Origin: Verrucomicrobiia bacterium
Lineage (GTDB): Bacteria > Verrucomicrobiota > Verrucomicrobiia > Limisphaerales > Pedosphaeraceae
Direction: 5' to 3'
DNA: 64,000 nucleotides
Assembly (NCBI GenBank): GCA_036268055.1
Contig: DATAUW010000013.1
Span: forward strand, 62,001-126,000
Positions 7,926-16,574 of the stretch are shown piece after piece; the stretch's first letter is position 1; each line of letters opens with the position of its first letter. The notes beneath the pieces were generated by a model, which saw nothing but the letters and a program-made list of their open reading frames with translations, was not told where the DNA came from and did no database searches. The translations under genes and the position numbers were made by a program.

Positions 7926-8603
7926 ATGCGCGTCCTTTTAGTAGAAGACGAAAAGAAAACCGCCTCCTTCATCCGCAAGGCCCTGCAGGAGGAAGGGTTC
8001 GCCGTGGACACGATCGCCAATGGCGACGATGTGCTTGCCACCGTTACGAGTACGCCGTTCGACATCCTGGTGATGGATATCATGCTACCCGGCCGCGACG
8101 GGTTGAGTGCCTTGCAAATTTTGCGGAAGAAAAATCACACCATGCCGGTGCTGCTGCTGTCCGCTCGCGGCGAAGTGAATGAGCGCGTGGAAGGCCTCAA
8201 TGCCGGCGCTGATGATTATTTGCCCAAGCCATTTGAATTGGTCGAACTCGTGGCGCGCATCCGTGCCTTGACTCGCCGGGGTGGCGAAAATAAATCCACC
8301 GTCCTGCGCGTCGCCGATTTGACGCTCGACCAGATGACCCGCCAGGCGCGCCGGGGCGGGCGCGACATCGAACTTACCACGCGCGAATTTCGCCTGCTCG
8401 AATTCCTCATGCTCTCGCACGATCGGCTCTGTGGCCGCATGATCCTGTTGGAAAAAGTTTGGGATTATGATTTCGATCCGGGGACGAACATCGTAGATGT
8501 TTACGTGAAACGTCTGCGCGAAAAAATAGATTCCAATTTCGACTGCAAATTGATCCACACGGTTCGCGGCGCGGGCTATGTCTTGCGGGAAAGCGCGCCA
8601 TGA
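7926..8603 (+). CDS. OmpR/PhoB-family response regulator (CusR/CopR-like)
   Basis: 225 residues. The receiver domain has the acidic pair in LLVEDEKK and phosphorylation site Asp51 (VMDIMLPGRDG), Thr/Ser in LLLSARG and Lys in DDYLPKPFE. The C-terminal winged helix (about 125-222) has the OmpR pattern LTTREFRLLEFLML, IVDVYVKRLREKID and IHTVRGAGYVL. The last sequence is typical of heavy-metal regulators such as CusR and CzcR. It is the first gene of a five-gene operon and overlaps the kinase gene by ATGA. It likely activates the downstream efflux genes, and probably itself, when phosphorylated. Confidence 0.93.
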   Translation: MRVLLVEDEKKTASFIRKALQEEGFAVDTIANGDDVLATVTSTPFDILVMDIMLPGRDGLSALQILRKKNHTMPVLLLSARGEVNERVEGLNAGADDYLPKPFELVELVARIRALTRRGGENKSTVLRVADLTLDQMTRQARRGGRDIELTTREFRLLEFLMLSHDRLCGRMILLEKVWDYDFDPGTNIVDVYVKRLREKIDSNFDCKLIHTVRGAGYVLRESAP

Positions 8604-9670
8604 AGATCCGCACGCGATTGGCCCTTTGGTATGCGGGTGTGCTGATGGTGTCGCTGCTGATCATCAGCGGCGGCACATTCCAGGAACTTATCGAGCAACT
8701 CCAGCACGACCACAGCCAAAAGCCAATCTGGCATGCACTGAAAGAAACCAGCGAACTCTTATTTCCCGTCGGCGTACCCGCGGTTTTGCTCGGGCTGGCC
8801 GGCGGATGGTTTCTCACCCGGCGCGCGTTGGCGCCGGTGGCCGAACTCACCGAGGCGGCCGAACGCATCAATGAACACACCTTAGGAACCGCGTTGCCGC
8901 GTTCCCAAAACGGGGATGAACTTGATCGTTTGGCTGAAGTCCTGAACGCGATGAACCGGCGGCTCAACGATTCTTTTGTGCGGGTGCGCGATTTCACTTT
9001 GCACGCTTCTCATGAACTGAAGACCCCGCTCACCATCATGTGCGGCGAGACAGAAATTTATTTGCGCGATGACATGCTGACGCCCGCGCAACGCGAGCAT
9101 GCCACGAGCCGATTGGAAGAGTTGCGGCGTCTCAGCAAAATTGTTGACGGCCTGACGCTGCTCGCCAAGGCCGATGCCGGGCTGGTTCCGCTGGCATTGA
9201 AGTCGTTGCAATTTGACGAGATCGTTCATGAAAATCTTGAGGACACGAGCGTGCTTGCCGCCAGCGCCGGCCTTGATGTCAAATTGTTGCAATGCGATCC
9301 GGTCAAAGTCGCTGGCAACAAGCATCGCCTTCGCCAGTTATTGCTGAATCTTTCCGACAACGCCGTCAAATACAACCAGGCCGAAGGCGGGATTCAGATC
9401 GCGCTTCGCCGCGTGGATGGTTTTGCCGAGTACACGATTTCCAATTCCGGCGCGGGCATTCCGGCGGAAGTCCTGCCGCGCGTGTTTGAAAGATTTTTTC
9501 GCGGCGATCCCTCTCATAACGCGGAAATCGAAGGCTCGGGACTTGGCCTGGCAATTTCGGAGTGGATCGTGTCCTCTCATAAGGGAACGATTAAAATCGA
9601 ATCCAGCAAATCGTCAACGATCGTTACCGTGCGGTTGCCGCTAGCTGCCAACAATGGGGAAGCGACGTGA
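8600..9670 (+). CDS. Sensor histidine kinase (HAMP-HisKA-HATPase)
   Basis: 356 residues. The first membrane helix is at about 8-25, followed by a very short exterior loop of about 28 residues containing HDH (36-38) and one further His, and the second helix at about 54-73. A HAMP segment follows. The H-box is DFTLHASHELKTPLTIM, with His138 as phosphoacceptor. ATP-binding motifs are LLNLSDNAVKY (N box) and GSGLGLAISEWI (G2), with FERFFRG (F box). The small sensor loop with three His residues is compatible with direct metal sensing, but that is inference. The gene overlaps both neighbours by four bases, which indicates translational coupling. Confidence 0.92.
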   Translation: MKIRTRLALWYAGVLMVSLLIISGGTFQELIEQLQHDHSQKPIWHALKETSELLFPVGVPAVLLGLAGGWFLTRRALAPVAELTEAAERINEHTLGTALPRSQNGDELDRLAEVLNAMNRRLNDSFVRVRDFTLHASHELKTPLTIMCGETEIYLRDDMLTPAQREHATSRLEELRRLSKIVDGLTLLAKADAGLVPLALKSLQFDEIVHENLEDTSVLAASAGLDVKLLQCDPVKVAGNKHRLRQLLLNLSDNAVKYNQAEGGIQIALRRVDGFAEYTISNSGAGIPAEVLPRVFERFFRGDPSHNAEIEGSGLGLAISEWIVSSHKGTIKIESSKSSTIVTVRLPLAANNGEAT

Positions 9671-11085
9671 AAATATTTTTTGTTTTCATGACCTTGCTGT
9701 TGGCCGGCTGCGTGCATTATCACCCGCGGCCAATCGCACCGATGGAGAGCGCTGATCGTTTTGATTCGCGCCGGTTGAATGATGCCGGACTGCAAAATTT
9801 TGCCGAGAAAGCTCTCAATCAGAAATTTCCCGAATGGCCGCCGAAAGTTTGGAATGAGGAATTGCTGACGGCAGCCGCATTTTATTTTCAACCGAGTCTT
9901 GAAGTGGCGCGCGCGCAATGGCTCGAAGCGAGTGCGGGCATCAAGACGGCGAACGAGCGGCCGAATCCCACGCTCAATGTCACGCCGGGTTATGACACGA
10001 GCGTGCCCGCCGGCATGACGCCGTGGTTTCCGCTGGAGTTTTTGGATGTTCCTTTGGAAACCGCCGGCAAACGTAAAATTCGCGTGGCACAAGCGACTAA
10101 TCTTTCGCTCTCAGGCCGCTCGGCCGTCATCACCGCCGCGTGGCAAGTGCGCGAACAAGTGCGAGCGAGTTTATTGGAAAGCGTCGCCGCGCAAAAACGC
10201 AGCGAGCTTTTAAAACAGCAGGCGAATGCGCAAGAGCAGGCTTACAAATTATTGGAGCAACGCGCGGATGCGGGCGAGATTTCGCGCAACGAACTCATCA
10301 CTCCACGGCTGTCGGCTGATCGCGCGCGCGTTGATTTGGACGATGCCCATTTGCGCGAGACGGATGCGCGAGCGAAACTTGCGCTGGCGATTGGCATTCC
10401 GATCGTGGCGTTGAATCAGGCCACGCTGGCATTTGATTTTTCGCGCCAAGGTGACGCCAATATTTTATCCGCCGACATTCGGCGCATTGCCTTGACGCAT
10501 CGGTCCGACATTCTCAGCGCGCTGGCGGATTACCAAGCCGCCGAACAAGGTTATCATCTCGAGATCGCCAAACAATACCCCGACGTTCACCTCGACCCGG
10601 GTTACCAATTCGATCTCGGCGATAATAAATGGTCGCTTGGGTTGATCGTGGAACTGCCGATTCTTAATCACAACGAAGGTCCGGTCGCTGAAACTGCCGC
10701 GCGCCGCAAAACGGCAGCGGCGAAATTCGAGGAACTTCAGGCGCAGGTGATCAATCAAATTGACGGCGCGACGACGGATTACCAAATCGCGCTCGAACAG
10801 TTGGAGACGGGGCGAAATTTATCGAACACTGCGAGGAAACAGGAGAACACCATTCAGGCGCAAGTCAAAGCCGGCGCAGCAGAACGGACTGAATTATTCA
10901 TGGCGCAAGCGGATGTCGCGGGTGCGGAATTGGTGAAGCTCGATGAGGAATTAAAATTGCAGCAGGCGCTCGGCGCTTTGGAAACCGCGTTGCAAACCAG
11001 TTTGGACGCCAATCTCAACTTCTCGCTTGTGCTTAAGGAATCGGAGCGTGTCAGAAATCTTTCCGCAAATAAAAGAACGCCATGA
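9667..11085 (+). CDS. Outer-membrane efflux factor (TolC/CzcC-like lipoprotein)
   Basis: 472 residues. It starts with GTG overlapping the kinase stop codon. The signal ends in a lipobox, FMTLLLAGC, with Cys15 as the lipidated residue. The remainder is long helical segments rich in Ala, Gln and Glu (for example LLEQRADAGEISRNELITPR), arranged as the two repeats of the outer-membrane efflux family; the pattern LGLIVELPILNHNEGPVAE is typical of these proteins (about 310-325). It would form the trimeric exit duct for the RND pump encoded downstream. Length and order (OMF, adaptor, pump) match CzcCBA-type systems. Confidence 0.9.
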   Translation: MKIFFVFMTLLLAGCVHYHPRPIAPMESADRFDSRRLNDAGLQNFAEKALNQKFPEWPPKVWNEELLTAAAFYFQPSLEVARAQWLEASAGIKTANERPNPTLNVTPGYDTSVPAGMTPWFPLEFLDVPLETAGKRKIRVAQATNLSLSGRSAVITAAWQVREQVRASLLESVAAQKRSELLKQQANAQEQAYKLLEQRADAGEISRNELITPRLSADRARVDLDDAHLRETDARAKLALAIGIPIVALNQATLAFDFSRQGDANILSADIRRIALTHRSDILSALADYQAAEQGYHLEIAKQYPDVHLDPGYQFDLGDNKWSLGLIVELPILNHNEGPVAETAARRKTAAAKFEELQAQVINQIDGATTDYQIALEQLETGRNLSNTARKQENTIQAQVKAGAAERTELFMAQADVAGAELVKLDEELKLQQALGALETALQTSLDANLNFSLVLKESERVRNLSANKRTP

Positions 11086-12047
11086 AATCTATTTTTCTCG
11101 TGATCATCACGAGCCTTCTCATTCTCGGATGCAAGAAACCCGACTCGGATGATAAACCTGCCGCGCCGGATAAAGCGGAAACCACGAACGATGTTTCGGG
11201 CAAAATCAGCCTCGATCTTGAGACACAAAAACGGATTGGTTTGGTGGTGGAAAGTGTGAAGGGCATTCAGATTGCGCCCGAGTTAAAATGCTATGGAAAG
11301 GTGGTTGATCCGTCTTCGCTGGTTTCAATGGCGGGCGATCTCATCGCAGCGAAAGCGATGAGCGACGCCTCACAGGCCGAACTGAAGCGATTGCAATCAC
11401 TGGCCGCGCAGGACAACGCCTCGGCCCGCGCCGTACAAACCGCCGAAGCCACTGCCGCGCATGACATGGCCCAACTTTCGGCCACGCGCTTGAAAATTCT
11501 TTCTGATTGGGGAACAGCGATTGCCAATCGGACCAACCTGACTGAATTGGCCGAGTCATTGGCGGCGTTGAACTCCGCAGTCGTGCGGGCCGAAGTTCCA
11601 ATCAATGAGCGTCTGGATGCCAAACCCACAACGGCGCGAGTCGTGACTTTGAACGATGAAAGTGTGGAAGCCGAAAATCTTGGCCCCGCGACCTCCACCG
11701 ATCCGCTGATCCAAAGTCGGAGCTATCTTTTTATCGTTCGCTCCAATTCCATCGCGCTTACTCCCGGGCAGGCGGTCACGGTTTATCTGGCGAAAGATTC
11801 CAGCGAACGGGATGGATGTGTCGTTCCGCGTTCGGCGGTGATTCGGCAGGAAGGCGAGCCGTGGGTTTATTTGCAAACCGGCGGCACCAATTTTTTCCGC
11901 CAACGTATAACCCTCGATACACCACTCGAAAACGGGTGGTTCGTGGCAGGCGATTTGAAGACAAATGATCAAATCGTGGTCACTGGCGCGCAGATTCTTT
12001 TTTCCGACGAGATGAACCAGAACAATCCCGCGCGAGGCGGCGATTAA
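11082..12047 (+). CDS. RND efflux adaptor (membrane-fusion) lipoprotein, short form
   Basis: 321 residues. It has a lipoprotein signal with lipobox TSLLILGC (Cys17). The helical hairpin region is about 85-150 (ALAAQDNASARAVQTAEATA), flanked by lipoyl-like and beta-barrel segments; the C-terminal pattern VVPRSAVIRQEGEPWVYLQT and LKTNDQIVVTGAQILFSDEM is characteristic of CzcB/HlyD-type adaptors. At 321 residues it is shorter than typical CzcB proteins (about 400-520) and lacks an obvious His-rich metal-binding N-terminus. It overlaps the OMF gene by ATGA and is followed by the pump after 2 bases. Confidence 0.88.
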   Translation: MKSIFLVIITSLLILGCKKPDSDDKPAAPDKAETTNDVSGKISLDLETQKRIGLVVESVKGIQIAPELKCYGKVVDPSSLVSMAGDLIAAKAMSDASQAELKRLQSLAAQDNASARAVQTAEATAAHDMAQLSATRLKILSDWGTAIANRTNLTELAESLAALNSAVVRAEVPINERLDAKPTTARVVTLNDESVEAENLGPATSTDPLIQSRSYLFIVRSNSIALTPGQAVTVYLAKDSSERDGCVVPRSAVIRQEGEPWVYLQTGGTNFFRQRITLDTPLENGWFVAGDLKTNDQIVVTGAQILFSDEMNQNNPARGGD

Positions 12048-12049
12048 GC

Positions 12050-15000
12050 ATGTTAAAGCGAATCGTCGAACTTTCCTTGCGGCATCGAGGCGTACTGTGC
12101 GCACTGGCGTTGCTGCTTACTGGTTACGGATGTTACGTGACGGCGAACGCGAAGTTCGACGTATTCCCTGAATTCGTCCAACCGCAAGTCACGGTCCAAG
12201 CGGAAGCACCCGGGCTCGCGCCCGAGCAAGTTGAAGCGCTGGTGACGAGCCCCATTGAAAATGTGTTGAGCGGCGTAGGCAATCTGCAATCCATTCGCTC
12301 GGAAAGCATCCAGGGATTGTCCGTTGTCACGGCGGTATTCAATGAAGGCACGGATGTTTACATTGCCCGCCAATCGCTTTCTGAAAATCTTTCGCAACTG
12401 GGCGGTCAACTTCCCGCGGGCGTTAAAGAACCGACGATGTCGCCGCTGACGTCCTCAACGATGGACCTGCTCAAGTTCGGTTTGCGTTCGGACAAATTAT
12501 CGCCGATGGAACTTCGGACTTTTTGCGATTGGGTCGTCAAACCGCGATTGCTCGCCGTTGCGGGAGTGGCGGGCGTCAAAGTATTTGGCGGCGAAGTGAA
12601 GCAAACCCAAATTCAAGTGAGACCCGAACGTCTGGTCGCGTTGAATCTGTCGCTTCAGGATGTGCTGGCGGCGGCTAATGGCGCGACGGGAATTCGCGGC
12701 GCAGGCTTCATCGAAACTCCCGCGCAACGCATTGTAATTCAGCCGGACGGCCAATCACTCACGCCCGTACAATTAGGCGAAACGGTGGTGACTCAACATG
12801 AGGACGCGACGGTGCGTCTGCGGGATGTTGCGGAGGTGGTGGAGGCGGGCGCGCCCAAATTTGGCGACGCATTGATTAATGGAAAACCGGGCATCCTCAT
12901 GACGACGGCATCCCAGTATGGCGCCAATACACTCGAAGTGACGCGGCGGGTCGAGCAAGCGCTGGACGGATTGAAGCCGGTGTTGGCGAGCCAGGGTATC
13001 GAATATATTCCCGCGCTGCATCGCCCCGCGACCTTCATCGAAACGGCGCTGCATAATCTAAAAGGCTCGCTGCTCACCGGAACGATTCTGATCGTCGTGG
13101 TCTTGTTTTTATTTTTGATGGATTTGCGAACGGCATTCATTTCGTTCACGGCAATTCCACTTTCACTGCTCACGGCGATCATGGTTCTGGACCATTTTGG
13201 GATGACGATCAACACCATGACACTCGGCGGATTGGTCGTGGCAATCGGCATGGTCGTGGACGACGCCATCATTGACGTGGAAAATATTTTGCGGCGCGCG
13301 CGGCAGAATTTGACGGCCGCCAATCCCCGTCCTTTGTTTGCCGTTGTGCTCGACGCGTCGCTCGAAGTGCGAAGCCCGGTGGTTTATGCGTCGCTGATTC
13401 TGGTGCTGGTATTTTTGCCGGTGATAACGATGTCCGGGTTGCAGGGAAAATTTTTTGCGCCAATGGGATTGGCTTTTATTTTGGCGATTCTCGCGTCGCT
13501 GGCCGTTGCGCTCACCGTTACCCCTGCCCTGTGCCTGCTAGTGCTTTCGCGAATCAAACAACATGAGGAACCGCGTTTCATTTTGCGAATGCGTGAGTTT
13601 CATGTGCGTGCATTGCGACTGGTGAACCGCCATCTGAAAATGACCATTGCCCTTGCCGCGCTCGCGTTTGCAGCGTCGGTTGCCGTGCTGCCATTTCTCG
13701 GCCGTGAATTGTTGCCGGATTTTCGCGAAGGCCATTTCGTGGCGCAGGTTTCCATGACGGCGGGCACGTCGTTGCCGGAAATGCGCCGCGTCGGAAGAAT
13801 CATCGCCAGCGAATTATTGAAAAATCCCACGATCCAATCCGTCTCCCAGCAAATTGGCCGCGCCGAACGGGGCGAAGATACCTGGCCGCCCAGCATTTGC
13901 GAATTCCACATCGAATTGAAACCGGGGGCAAGCAAAGATCAGGCGAAGGTGCAGGATGAAATTCGCGAGGTGCTGTCGTCGTTTCCCGGATTGCAATCGG
14001 AAGTGCTGACATTTTTGGGAGATCGCATCGGCGAAACCGTTTCTGGCGAGACGGCGCAAGTAGTCGTTAGCGTGTATGGCGATGATCTGGATGATCTGGA
14101 TGCAGCGGCAAAGGACATTGCCCGCACGTTGTCGGCGGTTCCTGGCGCGGCGGATGTGCAGTTGGGGGAATTCTCGACCGCCCCGCGACTGGCCATCCGG
14201 CTCAGGAAGGACCGCGTGACTCAGTTAGGATTTCGCCCGGGAGAAATCCTGGACACACTGGAAACCGCCTATCAGGGCCATGTGGTTGGGCAGACTTACG
14301 AGGGGAACCGGGTGTTCGATGTAAATTTAATTTTGCCGCCAGCGGAACGGCAGGACCCGGAAAAAGTCGGGGCGATGTTCATATCGAATTCACAAGGCAT
14401 GCGATTGCCGCTGAATCAGATCGCGGATGTTTACCTCACCGAAGGGCGCGAGTCCATTTTTCACGATGGCGCGCGCCGCCGGCAAACGGTGACGTGCAAC
14501 CCGCAAGGCCGGGACGTGGCTTCATTTGTTGCCGAAGCGAAAAGCAAAATCGCCGCGACGGTAAAATTGCCCGGCGGGACCTATCTGGAATTCACCGGGG
14601 CGGCGGAGCAGCAGGCAAAGGCCAATCACGAATTTCTGCTCCACGCGATCATCGCCGCCATCGGCATCGCCCTGCTGCTGATTTTGTTTTTTGGCAATGT
14701 GAGAAATTTAATTTTGGTAATCATCAACGTGCCGTTTGCGCTGGTGGGCGGAGTTTTTGCGCTCGTCATCAGCAAATGGTTTGGCGCGGAGGCGACGCTC
14801 TCGTTGGGAACACTGGTTGGCTTTGTAACTTTGTTTGGCATCACCATGCGCAATTCCATTCTGCTGATTTCGCATTATCAACATTTGATCGCCGAGGAAA
14901 ATATGACGTGGGGAGCCGAAGCGGCGGAACGCGGCGCGACGGAGCGATTGTTGCCGATTCTGATGACGGCATTGGTCACGGGGCTGGGCTTGCTGCCGCT

Positions 15001-15172
15001 GGCGATCACCGCTGGCGAGGCGGGACGTGAGATAGAAGGCCCGATGGCCGTCGTCATTCTGGGCGGGCTGGTGACTTCAACAATCCTCAGTTTACTTGTG
15101 CTGCCAATCGTCGCCTTGAGATGGGCGCCGTTTGAAAAAGCGCCCGCACAACGGAAAACTAAGCAACCTTGA
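12050..15172 (+). CDS. RND efflux pump, heavy-metal (CzcA/CusA) type
   Basis: 1040 residues, the usual length for the inner-membrane RND pump. The first helix is followed by the family signature VQAEAPGLAPEQVEALVTSPIE. Two groups of membrane helices are visible (about 335-545 and 870-1030). The fourth-helix motif GMVVDDAIIDVENILRRAR carries the acidic residues needed for proton relay. The second half has GNVRNLILVIINVPFALVGG and LGTLVGFVTLFGITMRNSI, typical of the HME branch. It exports a cation in exchange for protons through the adaptor and outer-membrane factor. Which metal is carried cannot be told. Its 3' end overlaps the stop of the convergent phosphatase by 14 bases. Confidence 0.92.
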   Translation: MLKRIVELSLRHRGVLCALALLLTGYGCYVTANAKFDVFPEFVQPQVTVQAEAPGLAPEQVEALVTSPIENVLSGVGNLQSIRSESIQGLSVVTAVFNEGTDVYIARQSLSENLSQLGGQLPAGVKEPTMSPLTSSTMDLLKFGLRSDKLSPMELRTFCDWVVKPRLLAVAGVAGVKVFGGEVKQTQIQVRPERLVALNLSLQDVLAAANGATGIRGAGFIETPAQRIVIQPDGQSLTPVQLGETVVTQHEDATVRLRDVAEVVEAGAPKFGDALINGKPGILMTTASQYGANTLEVTRRVEQALDGLKPVLASQGIEYIPALHRPATFIETALHNLKGSLLTGTILIVVVLFLFLMDLRTAFISFTAIPLSLLTAIMVLDHFGMTINTMTLGGLVVAIGMVVDDAIIDVENILRRARQNLTAANPRPLFAVVLDASLEVRSPVVYASLILVLVFLPVITMSGLQGKFFAPMGLAFILAILASLAVALTVTPALCLLVLSRIKQHEEPRFILRMREFHVRALRLVNRHLKMTIALAALAFAASVAVLPFLGRELLPDFREGHFVAQVSMTAGTSLPEMRRVGRIIASELLKNPTIQSVSQQIGRAERGEDTWPPSICEFHIELKPGASKDQAKVQDEIREVLSSFPGLQSEVLTFLGDRIGETVSGETAQVVVSVYGDDLDDLDAAAKDIARTLSAVPGAADVQLGEFSTAPRLAIRLRKDRVTQLGFRPGEILDTLETAYQGHVVGQTYEGNRVFDVNLILPPAERQDPEKVGAMFISNSQGMRLPLNQIADVYLTEGRESIFHDGARRRQTVTCNPQGRDVASFVAEAKSKIAATVKLPGGTYLEFTGAAEQQAKANHEFLLHAIIAAIGIALLLILFFGNVRNLILVIINVPFALVGGVFALVISKWFGAEATLSLGTLVGFVTLFGITMRNSILLISHYQHLIAEENMTWGAEAAERGATERLLPILMTALVTGLGLLPLAITAGEAGREIEGPMAVVILGGLVTSTILSLLVLPIVALRWAPFEKAPAQRKTKQP

Positions 15173-16121
15173 TCGGGACGGTCTTTGTGTAAACCAATTT
15201 GCCGTGATTATCCGTCATGTGAATGAACATGCGATCGGATTGCATCGAAACCGTGGTGAAACCTGAACGGGATTCGGCAAACTTCGTGTGAACAGTTTTT
15301 TCGGTCGGACGGACTTGCGAACCGGCGCCGGAGCAGAAAAGATTCAAGTCCCCGGCGATGAGATGTTGCAAGTCGTGGTCGTGACCGTTAAACCAGGCTT
15401 GGACTTTATATTTGTGAAGGAGTGGCAGAATATCGCGCACCAGATCCTTGCTGTCGCCATGTTCGCCGCCGGAATAAATCGGGTGATGGCCGATGGCGAT
15501 TTTCCATTGCGCTTTGGAAGCGGCCAATGCTTCCTTGAACCACGCGAGTTGTTTAGGCACGTCCTGTTCGGCAACGTGAACGCCGAGCTTGCTGTGCGAG
15601 ACGCGGTACGAGTGAATCATGGGCGACGTATCCAGATAAAAGAAATCGGCGGTCGTCTTCTCGTCAATCTGATGCGTCTGTAAATAGTAACGGGCGGGCA
15701 TGTTCCAGCGCGGATGCGAGTGGCCGTATTCCAACTGGGCGGCGCTATTGCCGTTATAATCGTGGTTACCAAGGATCACATGCCAGGGAATTTGGAGGGC
15801 GGGATCGCTATAAACATCTTCAAAGGAAACTTTCCAGAGCGGGTCGTTCACATCAGCAACGCCGTTTTCGTAAAAATTATCGCCCACGGATATGATGAAG
15901 CGCGGATTGGTGGCTTTGGCGGAAACGGCCATCTGCGCGGCGACTTCAGTTTGGTCGCGTTCGCCACGGCGTCCCCAATCACCGAAGATCTGGAAATTAA
16001 AATCATCGGGAGAAATCGGCGGCGTGGATTCGGCAAAAAGTTTGCCAGGCGCAAGCTGGCTGGCGGCGGTGGCAATAAAAAGGGTGCGGACAAATTCACG
16101 TCGGGTCTGTTTCATACTCAT
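15159..16121 (-). CDS. Tat-exported metallophosphoesterase (acid-phosphatase-like)
   Basis: 320 residues. The N-terminus has a twin-arginine signal, TRREFVRTLFIATAASQLA. Metallophosphoesterase motifs in order are FGDWGRRG (residues near 47), GDNFYENGV, GNHDYNGN, GHHPIYSGG and WFNGHDHDLQHL, which together supply the two-metal site. The order and spacing match purple/tartrate-resistant acid phosphatases, which also have the YLDTSPM-like strand. It probably removes phosphate from organic phosphates outside the inner membrane. It is transcribed toward the RND operon, its last 14 bases overlapping that operon's end. An ATG at 16115 is an alternative start. Confidence 0.9.
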   Translation of the reverse strand: MSMKQTRREFVRTLFIATAASQLAPGKLFAESTPPISPDDFNFQIFGDWGRRGERDQTEVAAQMAVSAKATNPRFIISVGDNFYENGVADVNDPLWKVSFEDVYSDPALQIPWHVILGNHDYNGNSAAQLEYGHSHPRWNMPARYYLQTHQIDEKTTADFFYLDTSPMIHSYRVSHSKLGVHVAEQDVPKQLAWFKEALAASKAQWKIAIGHHPIYSGGEHGDSKDLVRDILPLLHKYKVQAWFNGHDHDLQHLIAGDLNLFCSGAGSQVRPTEKTVHTKFAESRSGFTTVSMQSDRMFIHMTDNHGKLVYTKTVPIKVA

Positions 16122-16574
16122 ATTCTTTCAAACTGGGCCAAGATAATACTTGAAGTCAATAGTTCGAGCGCATCGTCACCAAAGTATCACACGGTCGTCA
16201 CGCTTTCGACGCATCGAAAAGATTTGGGATTCAATGACACAGCGCTGACATAGAACGTGTTAGTTTTTGCGCTGGAGCACTTTCTCGATTTCAGTGAAAT
16301 TGTCGCATAAAAATTGCTGATCCAGCCAAACTTGGATTGACATTTTTTAATGAGCATGTTCTCATTTGCCGTCGTTCCAAACTGAAACCGGACTCCCATT
16401 TCGTACAGCGGTCCTGGCAATCCTGGCTTCATTGAAATCCTGCGGCGGGGGCTGAATCATTCTTACAGATTTCGGCGGGGAAAATGTCCGAAAAAAAATT
16501 TACGGTGCGATGCATCCATGATCAATTCGTAAACGTATCGTTCGTATTGTTGCAAAACCAACCAACCACAAACC
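16122..16574. other. Intergenic region between divergent genes
   Basis: 453 bases without a convincing gene. It contains a 6-bp inverted repeat, AATGAG/CTCATT (16349-16366 region), next to a TTGACA-like hexamer, and AT-rich stretches that may hold the two divergent promoters. Nothing else is identifiable. Confidence 0.5.
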
